Of a DNA stretch of 64,000 nt, positions 39,782 to 48,586 are shown piece by piece. Source of the stretch: Streptomyces chumphonensis (GTDB lineage: Bacteria > Actinomycetota > Actinomycetes > Streptomycetales > Streptomycetaceae); the NCBI RefSeq assembly GCF_014779715.1, contig NZ_JACXYU010000009.1, forward strand, positions 62,001-126,000, read 5' to 3'. Under the pieces are notes generated by a model. That model did no database searches, had not been told where the DNA came from, and was given only the letters and a program-made list of their open reading frames with translations. Position 1 is the first letter of the stretch; every line of letters starts with the position of its first letter. A program made the position numbers and the translations under genes.

Positions 39782-40665
39782 AGCGTGGAGACCTGGACGG
39801 CCACGTCGCGGTCGTGACCGGGGGCGCGCGGGGTGTCGGCGCGCTGCTGGCGCGCAAGCTGGCGGCGCGCGGCGCGCGGATCGCCCTCGTCGGGCTGGAG
39901 CCGGACGAGCTGGCGAAGGTGAGCGCCGCACTCCCGACGGACTCCGCCTACTGGCACGCCGACGTCACCGACCACGTGGCCATGGAGCAGGTCGCCGGGG
40001 AGGTGAAGGCCCGGTTCGGGAAGGTGGACGTCGTCGTCGCCAACGCCGGTGTCGCCACCGGCGGCCTGTTCGGCGACAGCGACCCGGCGACCTGGCGCCG
40101 GGTCATCGAGGTCAACCTCGTGGGCGGAGCGGTGACGGGGCGGGCCTTCCTGCCCGCGCTGACGGAGTCCCGCGGCTACTTCCTCCAGATCGCCTCGCTC
40201 GCCGCGATCACCCCGGCACCGATGATGACGGCGTACTGCGCGTCGAAGTCGGGCGTCGAGGCGTTCGCGCACAGCCTGCGCGCGGAGGTCGGCCACCAGG
40301 GGGTGCGGGTCGGGGTCGGCTACCTGAGCTGGACCGACACCGACATGGTGCGCGGCGCCGACGAGGACGACGTGATGCGCGACCTGCGCGCCCACTCCAT
40401 GCCGCCGCCGATGAACCGGACCTACCCGCTCGGCCCGGCCGTGGACCGGATCGTGGCGGGCATCGAACGCCGGTCGCCGCACGTCTACGGGCAGTGGTGG
40501 CTGCGCGGCATGCAGTTCGTACGCGGTGCCCTGCCGACGATCGTCGGGGTGGGCGGGCGTCGGGAGATGCGCAGGGTCGCGCCGAGGCTGCTCGCCGCGC
40601 GGGACGGTCGTCCCACCGGTCTGGTGGGCGCGGGCGGCGCCGCCGACGAGCGCGAACGCGGCTGA
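39778..40665 (+). CDS. Short-chain dehydrogenase/reductase
   Basis: 295 residues, classical SDR: cofactor motif VTGGARGVGALLARKLAARGA, NAG in VANAGVATGG, catalytic Ser in IASLA, YCASK (Tyr-x-x-x-Lys). Its C-terminal extension with IVGVGG and RMRR-like basic patches fits the SadH-type SDRs found beside MymA in mycobacteria. Coupled to the hydrolase (39778-39781 ATGA). It would oxidise or reduce an alcohol/ketone in the same pathway as the monooxygenase. Confidence 0.87.
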   Translation: MKRGDLDGHVAVVTGGARGVGALLARKLAARGARIALVGLEPDELAKVSAALPTDSAYWHADVTDHVAMEQVAGEVKARFGKVDVVVANAGVATGGLFGDSDPATWRRVIEVNLVGGAVTGRAFLPALTESRGYFLQIASLAAITPAPMMTAYCASKSGVEAFAHSLRAEVGHQGVRVGVGYLSWTDTDMVRGADEDDVMRDLRAHSMPPPMNRTYPLGPAVDRIVAGIERRSPHVYGQWWLRGMQFVRGALPTIVGVGGRREMRRVAPRLLAARDGRPTGLVGAGGAADERERG

Positions 40666-40726
40666 CCCGGGGCGGGGAACCGGGCGGCCGTGCGGGGCCC
40701 AACGCGGGGTCAGTCGCGTGGGGACG

Positions 40727-40772
40727 CGGGACGCGGGGACGCGCCGGTGAGGCGGGGTGCCCCCGCGTCCCG
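40727..40772. terminator. Bidirectional terminator between SDR and tricorn genes
   Basis: CGGGACGCGGGG (40727-40738) is the perfect 12-bp inverse of CCCCGCGTCCCG (40761-40772) with a 22-nt loop, located between convergent genes. Neighbouring GGGACGCG repeats suggest slippage origin. Confidence 0.6.
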
Positions 40773-40798
40773 ACCGTCGTCGTCCGGGGCGGGCCGCG

Positions 40799-43700
40799 TC
40801 ACACCGCGCGGGGAGGCAGCGGCGGACGGCGGCGGTCGGGGACGTCGGAGAGGTCCGGCGGGCTGCTGGCCGGGTGCCGTTCGAGCAGGTCCAGTGCCGT
40901 GCGGACGGCCGTGTCCAGCACGGTGTAGCGGCCCTCGGCCCAGTCCAGCGGGGTGCGCAGCGCCTCGATGTCCGGGGCGACGCCGTGGTTCTCCACGTCC
41001 CAGCCGTAGGCGTCGAACCAGGCCGCGTTCATGGGCACGGTGATGACCGAGCCGTCGCCGAGTCGGTGGCGGCCCGTCATGCCGACGACCCCGCCCCACG
41101 TCCGCGAGCCGACGACGGGCCCCAGGCCGAGCAGCCGGAACGCGGCGGTGATCATGTCCCCGTCGGAGGACGTCGCCTCGTCGGCCAGCGCGACGATCGG
41201 CCCGCGCGGCGCGTTGGAGGTGTACGAGACGGGCTCGGCGTCCCGCGTCAGGTCCCAGCCGAGGACGGTGCGGGTCAGACCCTCGATGACCAGTTCGCTG
41301 ATGTTGCCGCCCGCGTTGCCCCGGACGTCCACGATGAGCGCCGGGCGGGAGACCTCCATGCGCAGGTCGCGGTTGAACTGCGCCCAGCCCGAGCCGCCCA
41401 TGTCCGGGATGTGCAGGTAGCCGCAGCGGCCGTCGCTCAGCTTCCGCACCACCGCCCGGCGTTTGGCCACCCAGTCCTGGTAGCGCAGCGGCCGCTCGTC
41501 GATCAGCGGGACGACGGCCACCCGGCGCGCGGGCCCGGCGCCCCCGGGCGCGCGGAAGGTCAGCTCCACCGTCGTGCCGCCGGCCCCGGCCAGCAGGGGG
41601 TACGGTCCGGCGGCCGGGTCCACGGGCCGGCCGTCCACGTGGGTGAGCACGGCGCCGTCCCGGATGCCCGAACCGGCCAGGGGGGAGCGGGCCTTGGAGT
41701 CGGAGGACTCGCCCGGCAGGATGCGCGAGACGAGCCACTCGCCGTCCTTCGTGCGGGACAGGTTCGCGCCCAGCAGTCCGATCGGGCGCTGGTAGTGCGG
41801 CGGGCCCTCGTTGCGCCGGGCGGCGGCCACGTACGCGTGCGAGGTGCCCAGCTCGCCCAGCACCTCGCGCAGCAGGTCGGCGAACTCGTCGGGGGACGCC
41901 ACCCGGTCCACCAGCGGCCGGTACTGGGCCAGCACCGCGTCCCAGTCGATGCCGCACATGCCCGGCTCCCAGAAGTACGCGCGGGTGATGCGGCCCGCCT
42001 CCTCGAACGCCTGCCGCCACTGCGCTCCGGGGTGCACGTCGTGGAGGATGCGGCGCAGGTCGATCCAGACGGTGGTGTCGCCGTCGGCGTGTTCGGTGGC
42101 CGGCACGGCCCGCAGGTCGCCCTCGTCGTTGACGACCATGCGGGTGCCGTCGCCGCTGACGGCGAAGGAGTCGGCGTCGGCGCTCAGCTCGACGCGCTTG
42201 GCCCGCGCGGGGTCGAAGTGCTCCAGGGTGGGGCGCCCCGAGGTGTCGGCCGGGTTGACGAACGTCTCGCCGAGCGCGCCGGAGATCGGGTAGCGCAGCC
42301 AGACCAGCCCGCCGCCCGCCACCGGCGTCAGGGCCGAGTACTTGGAGGCCGTCACCGGGAACGGCGTGACGCGGCCGGCCAGCCCCTCGGCCTCCACCAG
42401 CACGGCGCGGTCCTCGTCGAAGCCGCCCGGCAGCTCCGTCGGGTCCAGGCCCCCTGCGGCCGGGCGCCCCTCGGGGTTCAGCGCGAACGGGGACGGCGTC
42501 GCGGAGGAGAGCGGGACGAGGTGGGGGCGGCAGCCCAGCGGGAACGACAGGTCCCCGGTGTGCACGTCGTACACCGGGTCGAAGCCGCGCCAGGACAGGA
42601 AGGCCAGGTAGCGGCCGTCCCGGGTGAACACCGGCTGCTCGTCCTCGAACCGGGCGTCGGTGACGTCGATGACCGTGCCGTCCGCGATCCGGGCGATGCG
42701 GATCTGGCGCAGGGTCCGCCCCAGGCCCGGGTGCGCCCAGGCCAGCCACTGGGAGTCGGGGGAGAAGGCGAGGTCGCGCACCGGCCCGTTGGCGGAGCGC
42801 AGCAGCTCGGTGACGGCCGGTTCGCCGCCGCCCTCCCCGTCGTCGTCCCCCTCCCGGCGGCCCGCCCCCTCCTCGTCGGCGCCCCGCTCCGTGCTGTTCG
42901 CGCCGTCCGGCCCGCTGTCCGCGCCGTCCGGCCCGCCGCCCGCCGCCGTGTCGTTCTCGCGGGCCAGGAGCCCGCCCACGTCGACCAGCAGCAGCCGTCC
43001 GTCGTGCGAGGCGACGGCGAGGGTGTCGCCGTCGGGGGAGGAGACCAGCTCGTGCACCCGGCCCAGCCGCCCGGCCGCCACCCGGCGCGGGCCCTGCCCG
43101 CCGCTCGCCCTCGGCAGCCAGGCGATCTCGACGGCGTCCTCCCCCTCGGCGTCGGTGACGTACGCGATGCGCCCGGTGGCGCCGAGCATCTCCGGCAGCC
43201 GCACCCGCACGCCGGGCGTACCGGAGATGACCCGGGCCGGGCCGTCGCGGTGCGTGAGCCAGTACAGGCTGCCGCCGACGCACACCGCGCTGGCCCGGCC
43301 CGTGGTGTCCACCGCCAGGCCGTCGAGCCGGGTGGCCGCGGGCACCTGGTAGGCGCGCCGCCCGGTGCGCGGCCCGCACAGCCGGACGTGCAGGCGGCGG
43401 GGCACGGCGCCGGGGCCGAGGTCGTCCACCAGCCACACCTCGCCGGCGCACTGGTAGACGACGCGGGTGCCGTCGCAGGAGGCGTGCCGGGCGTAGAAGT
43501 CGGCGTGGTCGGTGTGCCGCCGCAGGTCGGTGCCGTCGGTCCGGCACGAGTAGAGGTTCCCCACGCCCTCGTGGTCGGAGAGGAAGGCGATACGCCACCG
43601 GGGTGATCCGTCCTCGCCCGTCTCCGTGGGGTCGCGGACGAACATCGGGGCGTCCAGGTGCCCGGCCAGCTCGGGCAGCAGCCGCCGTCCGTGCAGCCAC

Positions 43701-44251
43701 AGCCGTCCCGTGGCGCCGCCCCGGTAGCGCTTCCAGGCGGCCGGTTCGTGCGGCGGGCAGCCGGTGAGGAGGAGCGTGCGCCGCTCGCCGCCCGGGTAGC
43801 CCAGCAGGTCGTCCACGGCGATGTCGGTACACGGCCCCCACGGCAGCCGCCCGCCGGGCCCGCCGTCCAGCGGCAGCCGGTACGCCCAGGTGAAGTGCGG
43901 GAACGGCTGCCCGTGCGAGGCGACGGCCAGGACGTCCCCCTCCGGCGTCCAGCCGCAGACCCGGGTGTCGGGGGCGCCCCAGTACGTCAGCCGCCGGGCC
44001 GGGCCCCCGGCGACGTCGACGAGATGGATCTCCGGGTCGAGGCTGCGCCACGAGGTGAACGCGATGTGCCGCCCGTCGGGGGAGAAGCGCGGCGGACCCA
44101 GCCGGGTGCGGTCGACCGTGAGCCGCCAGGCCCGCTCCGGGCGCCGCCCCGGCGGGACGAGCGGCGCCGCCCACACGTCGTCCTCGGCGACGAAGCAGAG
44201 CAGGTCACCGTGGAGGTGCGGGTACCGGAGGTACGCGGCGTCGTCACTCAC
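40799..44251 (-). CDS. Tricorn protease homologue
   Basis: 1150 residues. Begins with YLRYPHLHGDLLCFVAEDDVW, the six-bladed beta-propeller start of Tricorn, continues through a second propeller (ending near ALVDRVASPDEF), PDZ (GSGIRDGAVLTHVDGRPVD) and C1/C2 domains. Catalytic residues by family position: Ser-His in LGTSHAYVA, nucleophile Ser in ADEATSSDGDM, Glu in YGWDVENHG. Tricorn degrades oligopeptides downstream of the proteasome. An acidic insertion of about 45 residues (EDDDGEGGGEP-type, near 42830-42960) interrupts the propeller. GTG 44251 has GAGGGG just upstream. Divergent from the MMPL exporter across 216 bp. Confidence 0.9.
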   Translation of the reverse strand: MSDDAAYLRYPHLHGDLLCFVAEDDVWAAPLVPPGRRPERAWRLTVDRTRLGPPRFSPDGRHIAFTSWRSLDPEIHLVDVAGGPARRLTYWGAPDTRVCGWTPEGDVLAVASHGQPFPHFTWAYRLPLDGGPGGRLPWGPCTDIAVDDLLGYPGGERRTLLLTGCPPHEPAAWKRYRGGATGRLWLHGRRLLPELAGHLDAPMFVRDPTETGEDGSPRWRIAFLSDHEGVGNLYSCRTDGTDLRRHTDHADFYARHASCDGTRVVYQCAGEVWLVDDLGPGAVPRRLHVRLCGPRTGRRAYQVPAATRLDGLAVDTTGRASAVCVGGSLYWLTHRDGPARVISGTPGVRVRLPEMLGATGRIAYVTDAEGEDAVEIAWLPRASGGQGPRRVAAGRLGRVHELVSSPDGDTLAVASHDGRLLLVDVGGLLARENDTAAGGGPDGADSGPDGANSTERGADEEGAGRREGDDDGEGGGEPAVTELLRSANGPVRDLAFSPDSQWLAWAHPGLGRTLRQIRIARIADGTVIDVTDARFEDEQPVFTRDGRYLAFLSWRGFDPVYDVHTGDLSFPLGCRPHLVPLSSATPSPFALNPEGRPAAGGLDPTELPGGFDEDRAVLVEAEGLAGRVTPFPVTASKYSALTPVAGGGLVWLRYPISGALGETFVNPADTSGRPTLEHFDPARAKRVELSADADSFAVSGDGTRMVVNDEGDLRAVPATEHADGDTTVWIDLRRILHDVHPGAQWRQAFEEAGRITRAYFWEPGMCGIDWDAVLAQYRPLVDRVASPDEFADLLREVLGELGTSHAYVAAARRNEGPPHYQRPIGLLGANLSRTKDGEWLVSRILPGESSDSKARSPLAGSGIRDGAVLTHVDGRPVDPAAGPYPLLAGAGGTTVELTFRAPGGAGPARRVAVVPLIDERPLRYQDWVAKRRAVVRKLSDGRCGYLHIPDMGGSGWAQFNRDLRMEVSRPALIVDVRGNAGGNISELVIEGLTRTVLGWDLTRDAEPVSYTSNAPRGPIVALADEATSSDGDMITAAFRLLGLGPVVGSRTWGGVVGMTGRHRLGDGSVITVPMNAAWFDAYGWDVENHGVAPDIEALRTPLDWAEGRYTVLDTAVRTALDLLERHPASSPPDLSDVPDRRRPPLPPRAV

Positions 44252-44467
44252 CCCTCTTATGGTTCGGCCGCCCCCGGACCCCGGCAACTCGGCGGCGGGC
44301 GGTCGGTACGCGCGCCGGGAACGGGACGTTCCCCCCGTCGGATGTGAGCTGCGCCTCAGTGTGGCGAACCGGGCACCCCGGACCCGGGCTCACGCGTCTC
44401 TTCTGTCAGGGACTGTCATTTTCTCCCGCACCGACCGCCCGCCCGACCAGACCGGAGTATTCCTCCC

Positions 44468-46720
44468 GTGGCCACCTTCCTGTACAAGCTCGGCCGGCTC
44501 GCCTTCCGGCGGCGGCGCATCGTTGCCCTGTTGTGGGCCGCGGTGCTCGTCGTCGTGATCGGCGCCGCGTCGACCGCCGGAGATCCCCCCGACGACGAGT
44601 TCGCGCTGCCGGGAACGGAGTCCCAGCAGGCGTTCGACCTGATGGAGGACCGCAGCCCGGGTGACGCCGCCGCCGACGGCGCGCAGGGCCGCTTCGTCTT
44701 CAAGGCCCCCGACGGCGAGGCCATCACCGAGCCGGACAACCAGGCCGCCGTGGAGAAGGTGCTCGGCGCGCTCTCGCCGGAGAAGCACCAGCAGATCGTC
44801 AGCATCGAGAACCCCTTCGAGACCGAGACGATCAGCCAGGACGGCACCACCGCGATCGCGAACGGCTCCTACGAGGTGCCGGGCCCGGAGCTGGAGGACC
44901 AGACCCGCGAGGAGATCGAGGAGGCCGCCGACCTCGGGCGGGAGGCCGGGCTCACCGTCGAGGTCGGCGGTGACGTCCTCTTCGCCGAGCCGGACATGGG
45001 CCACGGCGAGATCATCGGCATCGGTGTCGCCGCGCTCGTCCTCATTCTCACCTTCGGCTCGCTCGTGGCCGCCGGACTGCCGCTGATCACGGCGCTCATC
45101 GGTGTGATGATCGGCGTCACCGGCATCGCGGCCCTCGGGGCGACGCTGGGCCTGTCGGCCACCACCGGCACGCTCGCCATGATGATCGGCCTGGCCGTCG
45201 GCATCGACTACGCGCTCTTCATCGCCTCCCGCTACCGCGCCGAACTGGTGGAGGGCCGCGACCGCGAGGAGGCCGTCGGCCGAGCCGTCGGAACCGCCGG
45301 CTCCGCCGTCGTCTTCGCCGGTCTCACCGTGATCATCGCGCTGGCCGGTCTCGCCGTCGTCAACGTGCCGATCCTCACCAAGATGGGCTTCGCCGCCGCG
45401 GCGACGGTCGTCATCGCGGTGCTCGTCGCCATCACCCTCGTCCCGGCCGCGCTGGGCATGGTCGGCAAGCGCATCTTCGGGCGCAAGGTGCGCAACGCCA
45501 ACCCGGAGCGGGGCGTTCCCGCGCCGGAGTCGGCCGACAGCAAGCCCGGCCTGGGCACCCGCTGGGCCCGCTTCACGCTGCGCAAGCCGCTCGTCGTCCT
45601 GCTCGTCTCGGTCATCGGCCTGGGCGTCGCCGCCCTCCCGGTCGGCAGCATGACGCTCGGCCTCCCGGACGAGGGCAACCAGCCCACGTCCACCACCCAG
45701 CGCCGCGCCTACGACCTCGTCGCCGAGGGCTTCGGTCCGGGCTTCAACGGTCCGCTGCTCGTCGTCATGGACTTCGACGAGGTCATCGCCGACGGCGGTG
45801 ACCCCCAGGCGGCGGCCGAGAAGATCGGCAACAGCGTCCGCGAGCTGGACGGCGTCGCCAACGTCGCCCCCGCGCAGCTGATCAACGAGAAGGGCGACGC
45901 CGGCGTCATGGCCGTCGTCCCCGAGTCCCGGCCGAGCAGCACCGAGACCGAGGACCTGGTGCGGGAGATCCGCGACCGGGCCGGCTCCTACGAGGAGCAG
46001 ACCGGCGCCCTCGTCCTCGTCTCCGGCTTCACGGCCAGCGGCATCGACTTCTCGCAGGTCATGGACGACGCCCTGGTGCCCTACCTGACGCTGGTCGTCG
46101 GCCTGGCCTTCGTCCTGCTGCTCATGGTGTTCCGCTCGGTGCTGGTGCCCCTCAAGGCGGCGCTCGGCTTCCTGCTGTCCGTGCTGGCCGCCCTGGGCGC
46201 GGTCGTCGCGGTCTTCCAGTGGGGCTGGCTGTCCGGTGCGCTTGGCGTGGAGCAGACCGGACCGATCATGAGCATGATGCCGATCTTCATGATCGGTGTG
46301 ATCTTCGGTCTGGCGATGGACTACGAGGTCTTCCTCGTCACCCGGATGCGGGAGGCCTACGTCCACGGGGAGCGCCCCGGCCAGGCGGTCGTGACGGGCT
46401 TCAAGCTCGGCGCCCGCGTGGTGACCGCCGCCGCCGTCATCATGATCAGCGTCTTCGCGGGCTTCATCGGCGCCGGCGACTCCATGGTCAAGATGATGGG
46501 CTTCGGCCTGGCCGTGGCCATCCTCTTCGACGCCTTCGTCGTGCGCATGGCCATCGTGCCCGCCGTGCTGGCCCTGCTGGGCGACAAGGCGTGGTGGCTG
46601 CCGAAGTGGCTGGACCGCGCGCTGCCCAACGTCGACGTCGAGGGCGAGCGGTTGCAGCAGCACCTGGCCCGGACCAGCGGCCCCGCGGCCGACCCGGAGC
46701 GCGAACGCGTCTCCGTCTGA
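44468..46720 (+). CDS. MMPL family RND transporter
   Basis: 750 residues with 12 membrane helices in two halves, each with a large extracytoplasmic loop. N half: FRRRRIVALLWAAVLVVVIGAASTAG then loop 1; GLAVGIDYALFIASRYRAEL is the typical MMPL helix 4. C half: VIFGLAMDYEVFLVTRMREAYVHG, repeating the GxxxDY motif that carries protons. MMPL exporters move lipids, siderophores or drugs. GTG 44468 has GGAG 10 nt upstream. No TetR regulator accompanies it. A CTGTCA direct repeat (about 44403 and 44413) lies in the leader. A strong terminator follows. Confidence 0.9.
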   Translation: MATFLYKLGRLAFRRRRIVALLWAAVLVVVIGAASTAGDPPDDEFALPGTESQQAFDLMEDRSPGDAAADGAQGRFVFKAPDGEAITEPDNQAAVEKVLGALSPEKHQQIVSIENPFETETISQDGTTAIANGSYEVPGPELEDQTREEIEEAADLGREAGLTVEVGGDVLFAEPDMGHGEIIGIGVAALVLILTFGSLVAAGLPLITALIGVMIGVTGIAALGATLGLSATTGTLAMMIGLAVGIDYALFIASRYRAELVEGRDREEAVGRAVGTAGSAVVFAGLTVIIALAGLAVVNVPILTKMGFAAAATVVIAVLVAITLVPAALGMVGKRIFGRKVRNANPERGVPAPESADSKPGLGTRWARFTLRKPLVVLLVSVIGLGVAALPVGSMTLGLPDEGNQPTSTTQRRAYDLVAEGFGPGFNGPLLVVMDFDEVIADGGDPQAAAEKIGNSVRELDGVANVAPAQLINEKGDAGVMAVVPESRPSSTETEDLVREIRDRAGSYEEQTGALVLVSGFTASGIDFSQVMDDALVPYLTLVVGLAFVLLLMVFRSVLVPLKAALGFLLSVLAALGAVVAVFQWGWLSGALGVEQTGPIMSMMPIFMIGVIFGLAMDYEVFLVTRMREAYVHGERPGQAVVTGFKLGARVVTAAAVIMISVFAGFIGAGDSMVKMMGFGLAVAILFDAFVVRMAIVPAVLALLGDKAWWLPKWLDRALPNVDVEGERLQQHLARTSGPAADPERERVSV

Positions 46721-46731
46721 TCCCGCACACC

Positions 46732-46767
46732 CCGATGGCCCGGCACCGCGAGGCGCCGGGCCATCGG
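46732..46767. terminator. Terminator downstream of the MMPL gene
   Basis: A perfect 13-bp inverted repeat CCGATGGCCCGGC / GCCGGGCCATCGG with a 10-nt loop begins 11 bp after the stop codon. Confidence 0.8.
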
Positions 46768-46879
46768 CGTGCGGTGGCCCGGCAACGCGGCCGGCGTCCA
46801 CACGGTCGCCGTGACCTCGACCCGCGCCTGCCGCTACTGACCCCGGCCGCCGCCCGCCCGCGACGGGGTCACGGACGCG

Positions 46880-47296
46880 TCAGAAGGAGCCGAGCAGCGC
46901 GGCGAGGGCGCCGTCCACGTCGAGCCGGGCGGCCTCCACGGCCTGCGGGACGAAGGCGTACGTCGCCGCCAGGAACCGGTGCAGGTCCTCCGTCGCCAGC
47001 TCCACCAGCGCCGAGCCCTGCGGTGCCTTCAGCTCCATGAACGTCCGCCCGGGCAGCCCGGGGCGGAACCGCACGTCGCCGTCGCCGGCCGGCCCGCGCA
47101 GTCCCTCGTCCAGCAGCCGGCGGGCGAACACCCAGGTGACCTCGGCGCCGTGCAGGGCCGCCTCGGCGGGGAAGGCGACCCGCACGGCGAGCGGGTCGGA
47201 GGTGTCGTAGCGCAGGGTCGCCGGTACCGGGCGGTCGCCGGGGCGGCTGGCCAGCCGCACGTGGACGGTGTGGTCGATGGTGAGCGGTCGTCGCAT
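46880..47296 (-). CDS. ssgE: SsgA-like sporulation/cell division protein SsgE
   Basis: 138 residues. SALP fold: VHVRLASRPGDRPVPATLRYDTSDPLAVRVAFPAEAA, VTWVFARRLLDEGLRGPAGDGDVRFRP, LKAPQGSALVELATEDLHRFLAATYAFVPQA. SALPs position septa and control spore wall maturation and autolysis. It resembles SsgE (shed-spore control) by length and gene neighbourhood from memory, more than SsgA or SsgB; the paralogue assignment needs a tree. ATG 47296 has GAAGGAG 7 nt upstream. Divergent from the nickel/cobalt importer. Confidence 0.75.
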   Translation of the reverse strand: MRRPLTIDHTVHVRLASRPGDRPVPATLRYDTSDPLAVRVAFPAEAALHGAEVTWVFARRLLDEGLRGPAGDGDVRFRPGLPGRTFMELKAPQGSALVELATEDLHRFLAATYAFVPQAVEAARLDVDGALAALLGSF

Positions 47297-47433
47297 GGTC
47301 GGGCTCCTTCGCGGGCGGACGCCCGTCGCTGTGTAAGACCCGCAAACCGGCGTACGGGTGCGGCCGCGCCCCTGTGAACTCCCCCACACGACCCTGTGCA
47401 CCCGCCGCATGCCGCACGGTGAGGGATGCGCTC

Positions 47434-47464
47434 TTGCAAGCCGTTCGCAACAGGTGCCTATCAT
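47434..47464 (+). promoter_or_regulatory. Nur-box-like motif and promoter of the ECF importer
   Basis: TTGCAA-N5-TCGCAA (47434-47450) matches the TTGCAA-N5-TTGCAA Nur motif described for Streptomyces sodF/nik promoters at 11 of 12 positions. It overlaps the -35/-10 interval; TATCAT (47459-47464) is the likely -10. Nickel-bound Nur would block RNA polymerase here. Confidence 0.6.
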
Positions 47465-47517
47465 CGTTCGATCGCGCCGCGATCGAAGCGTTCCGGCCGA
47501 CCGGAGGCGAATCAGCC

Positions 47518-48585
47518 ATGCATGTACCCGACGGATTCTTCAACGCCCCCGTCTCCGTGGCCGCCGGCGCCGTCGCCGTGGCGGCCGTGGCCGTCTCCCT
47601 CAAGGGCGCCCGCCGCGAACTCGACGAGCGCGCCGCCCCGCTCGCCGGGCTCGTCGCGGCGTTCGTCTTCGCCGTCCAGATGATCAACTTTCCCGTGGGC
47701 GCCGGGACCAGCGGCCATCTCATGGGCGGCGCGCTGGCCGCGATCCTCGTCGGGCCCTACACGGCGGTCCTGTGCCTCTCCGTCGTGCTCATGCTTCAGG
47801 CGCTGCTCTTCGCGGACGGCGGCCTGACCGCGCTCGGCATCAACATCACGCTGCTCGGCGTCGTCGCCGTCCTCGTGGCCTACCCGCTGTTCCGGCTGCT
47901 GGCCCGGACCCTGCCCCGGCGCCGCAGCTCGCTGACGGCCGCCGCCTTCGCCGCGGCCCTCGTCTCGGTCCCGGTCGCCGCGATGGTGTTCACCCTGCTC
48001 TTCGCGCTCGGCGGCACGGCCGACGTGCCCATCGGCGCCGTGTTCGCCGCCATGACCGGCGTCCACACCGCCATCGGGGTCGGCGAGGGCGTCATCACCG
48101 CGCTCGCCGTCGGAGCCGTCCTCGGCGCCCGGCCCGACCTCGTCCACGGCGCGCGCGGCCTGCGGGCACCGCTCGTGCTGCGCAACGCCGCCGGGGAGGA
48201 GACCGAGGTCCCGGCGGCCGGGACGGAGCGTGCCCCGTCCCCGGCGCGCTCCGTCCGGCCGCTGTGGTGGGGCGGCCTGGCCGCGACCGTCGTGTGCGCG
48301 GGGTTCCTCAGCTTCTACGCCTCCTCCGAGTTGGACGGGCTGGAGCGGGTCGCCACCGATCAGGAGATCATCCAGCAGGCCGAGGACAGCCGCACCGCCG
48401 ACTCCCCGCTCGCCGACTACGGCGTCGAGGGCCTGGACGACGCCCGGCTCTCGGGCGGGCTGGCCGGGCTGATCGGCGTCACCGCCACGCTCGCCACCGG
48501 CACCGGCGTCTTCCTCCTCGCCCGCCGCCGCGCGTCCCACCGGGACGCCGAGGCGCGCGCGTCGCACGGGGACGGACGGGACTGA
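47518..48585 (+). CDS. cbiM: Nickel/cobalt ECF transporter substrate-binding subunit, NikMN/CbiMN fusion
   Basis: 355 residues. The CbiM/NikM S component begins MHVPDGF, the N-terminal loop that binds the metal with its amino group and His2. Six or seven membrane helices follow (VQMINFPVGAGTSGHLMGGALAAILVGPYTAVL; DGGLTALGINITLLGVV; AAMTGVHTAIGVGEGVITALAVG). The C-terminal 100 residues (LSFYASSELDGLERVATD and a final helix) are the N component (PDGLE/CbiN-NikN). Fusion of M and N and the Nur-box-like promoter favour nickel over cobalt. Start ATG 47518 is preceded by GGAGG. Confidence 0.85.
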   Translation: MHVPDGFFNAPVSVAAGAVAVAAVAVSLKGARRELDERAAPLAGLVAAFVFAVQMINFPVGAGTSGHLMGGALAAILVGPYTAVLCLSVVLMLQALLFADGGLTALGINITLLGVVAVLVAYPLFRLLARTLPRRRSSLTAAAFAAALVSVPVAAMVFTLLFALGGTADVPIGAVFAAMTGVHTAIGVGEGVITALAVGAVLGARPDLVHGARGLRAPLVLRNAAGEETEVPAAGTERAPSPARSVRPLWWGGLAATVVCAGFLSFYASSELDGLERVATDQEIIQQAEDSRTADSPLADYGVEGLDDARLSGGLAGLIGVTATLATGTGVFLLARRRASHRDAEARASHGDGRD

Positions 48586-48586
48586 C

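Noticed and set aside
44390..46801. Reverse 803-codon frame opposite the MMPL gene
   Set aside because: Asp/Gly/His-rich shadow of a clear 12-helix transporter; no ribosome binding site.
47297..47517. Cobalamin riboswitch upstream of the ECF importer
   Set aside because: No B12-box-like sequence or extended stem pattern was found; the Nur-box-like motif explains regulation better.
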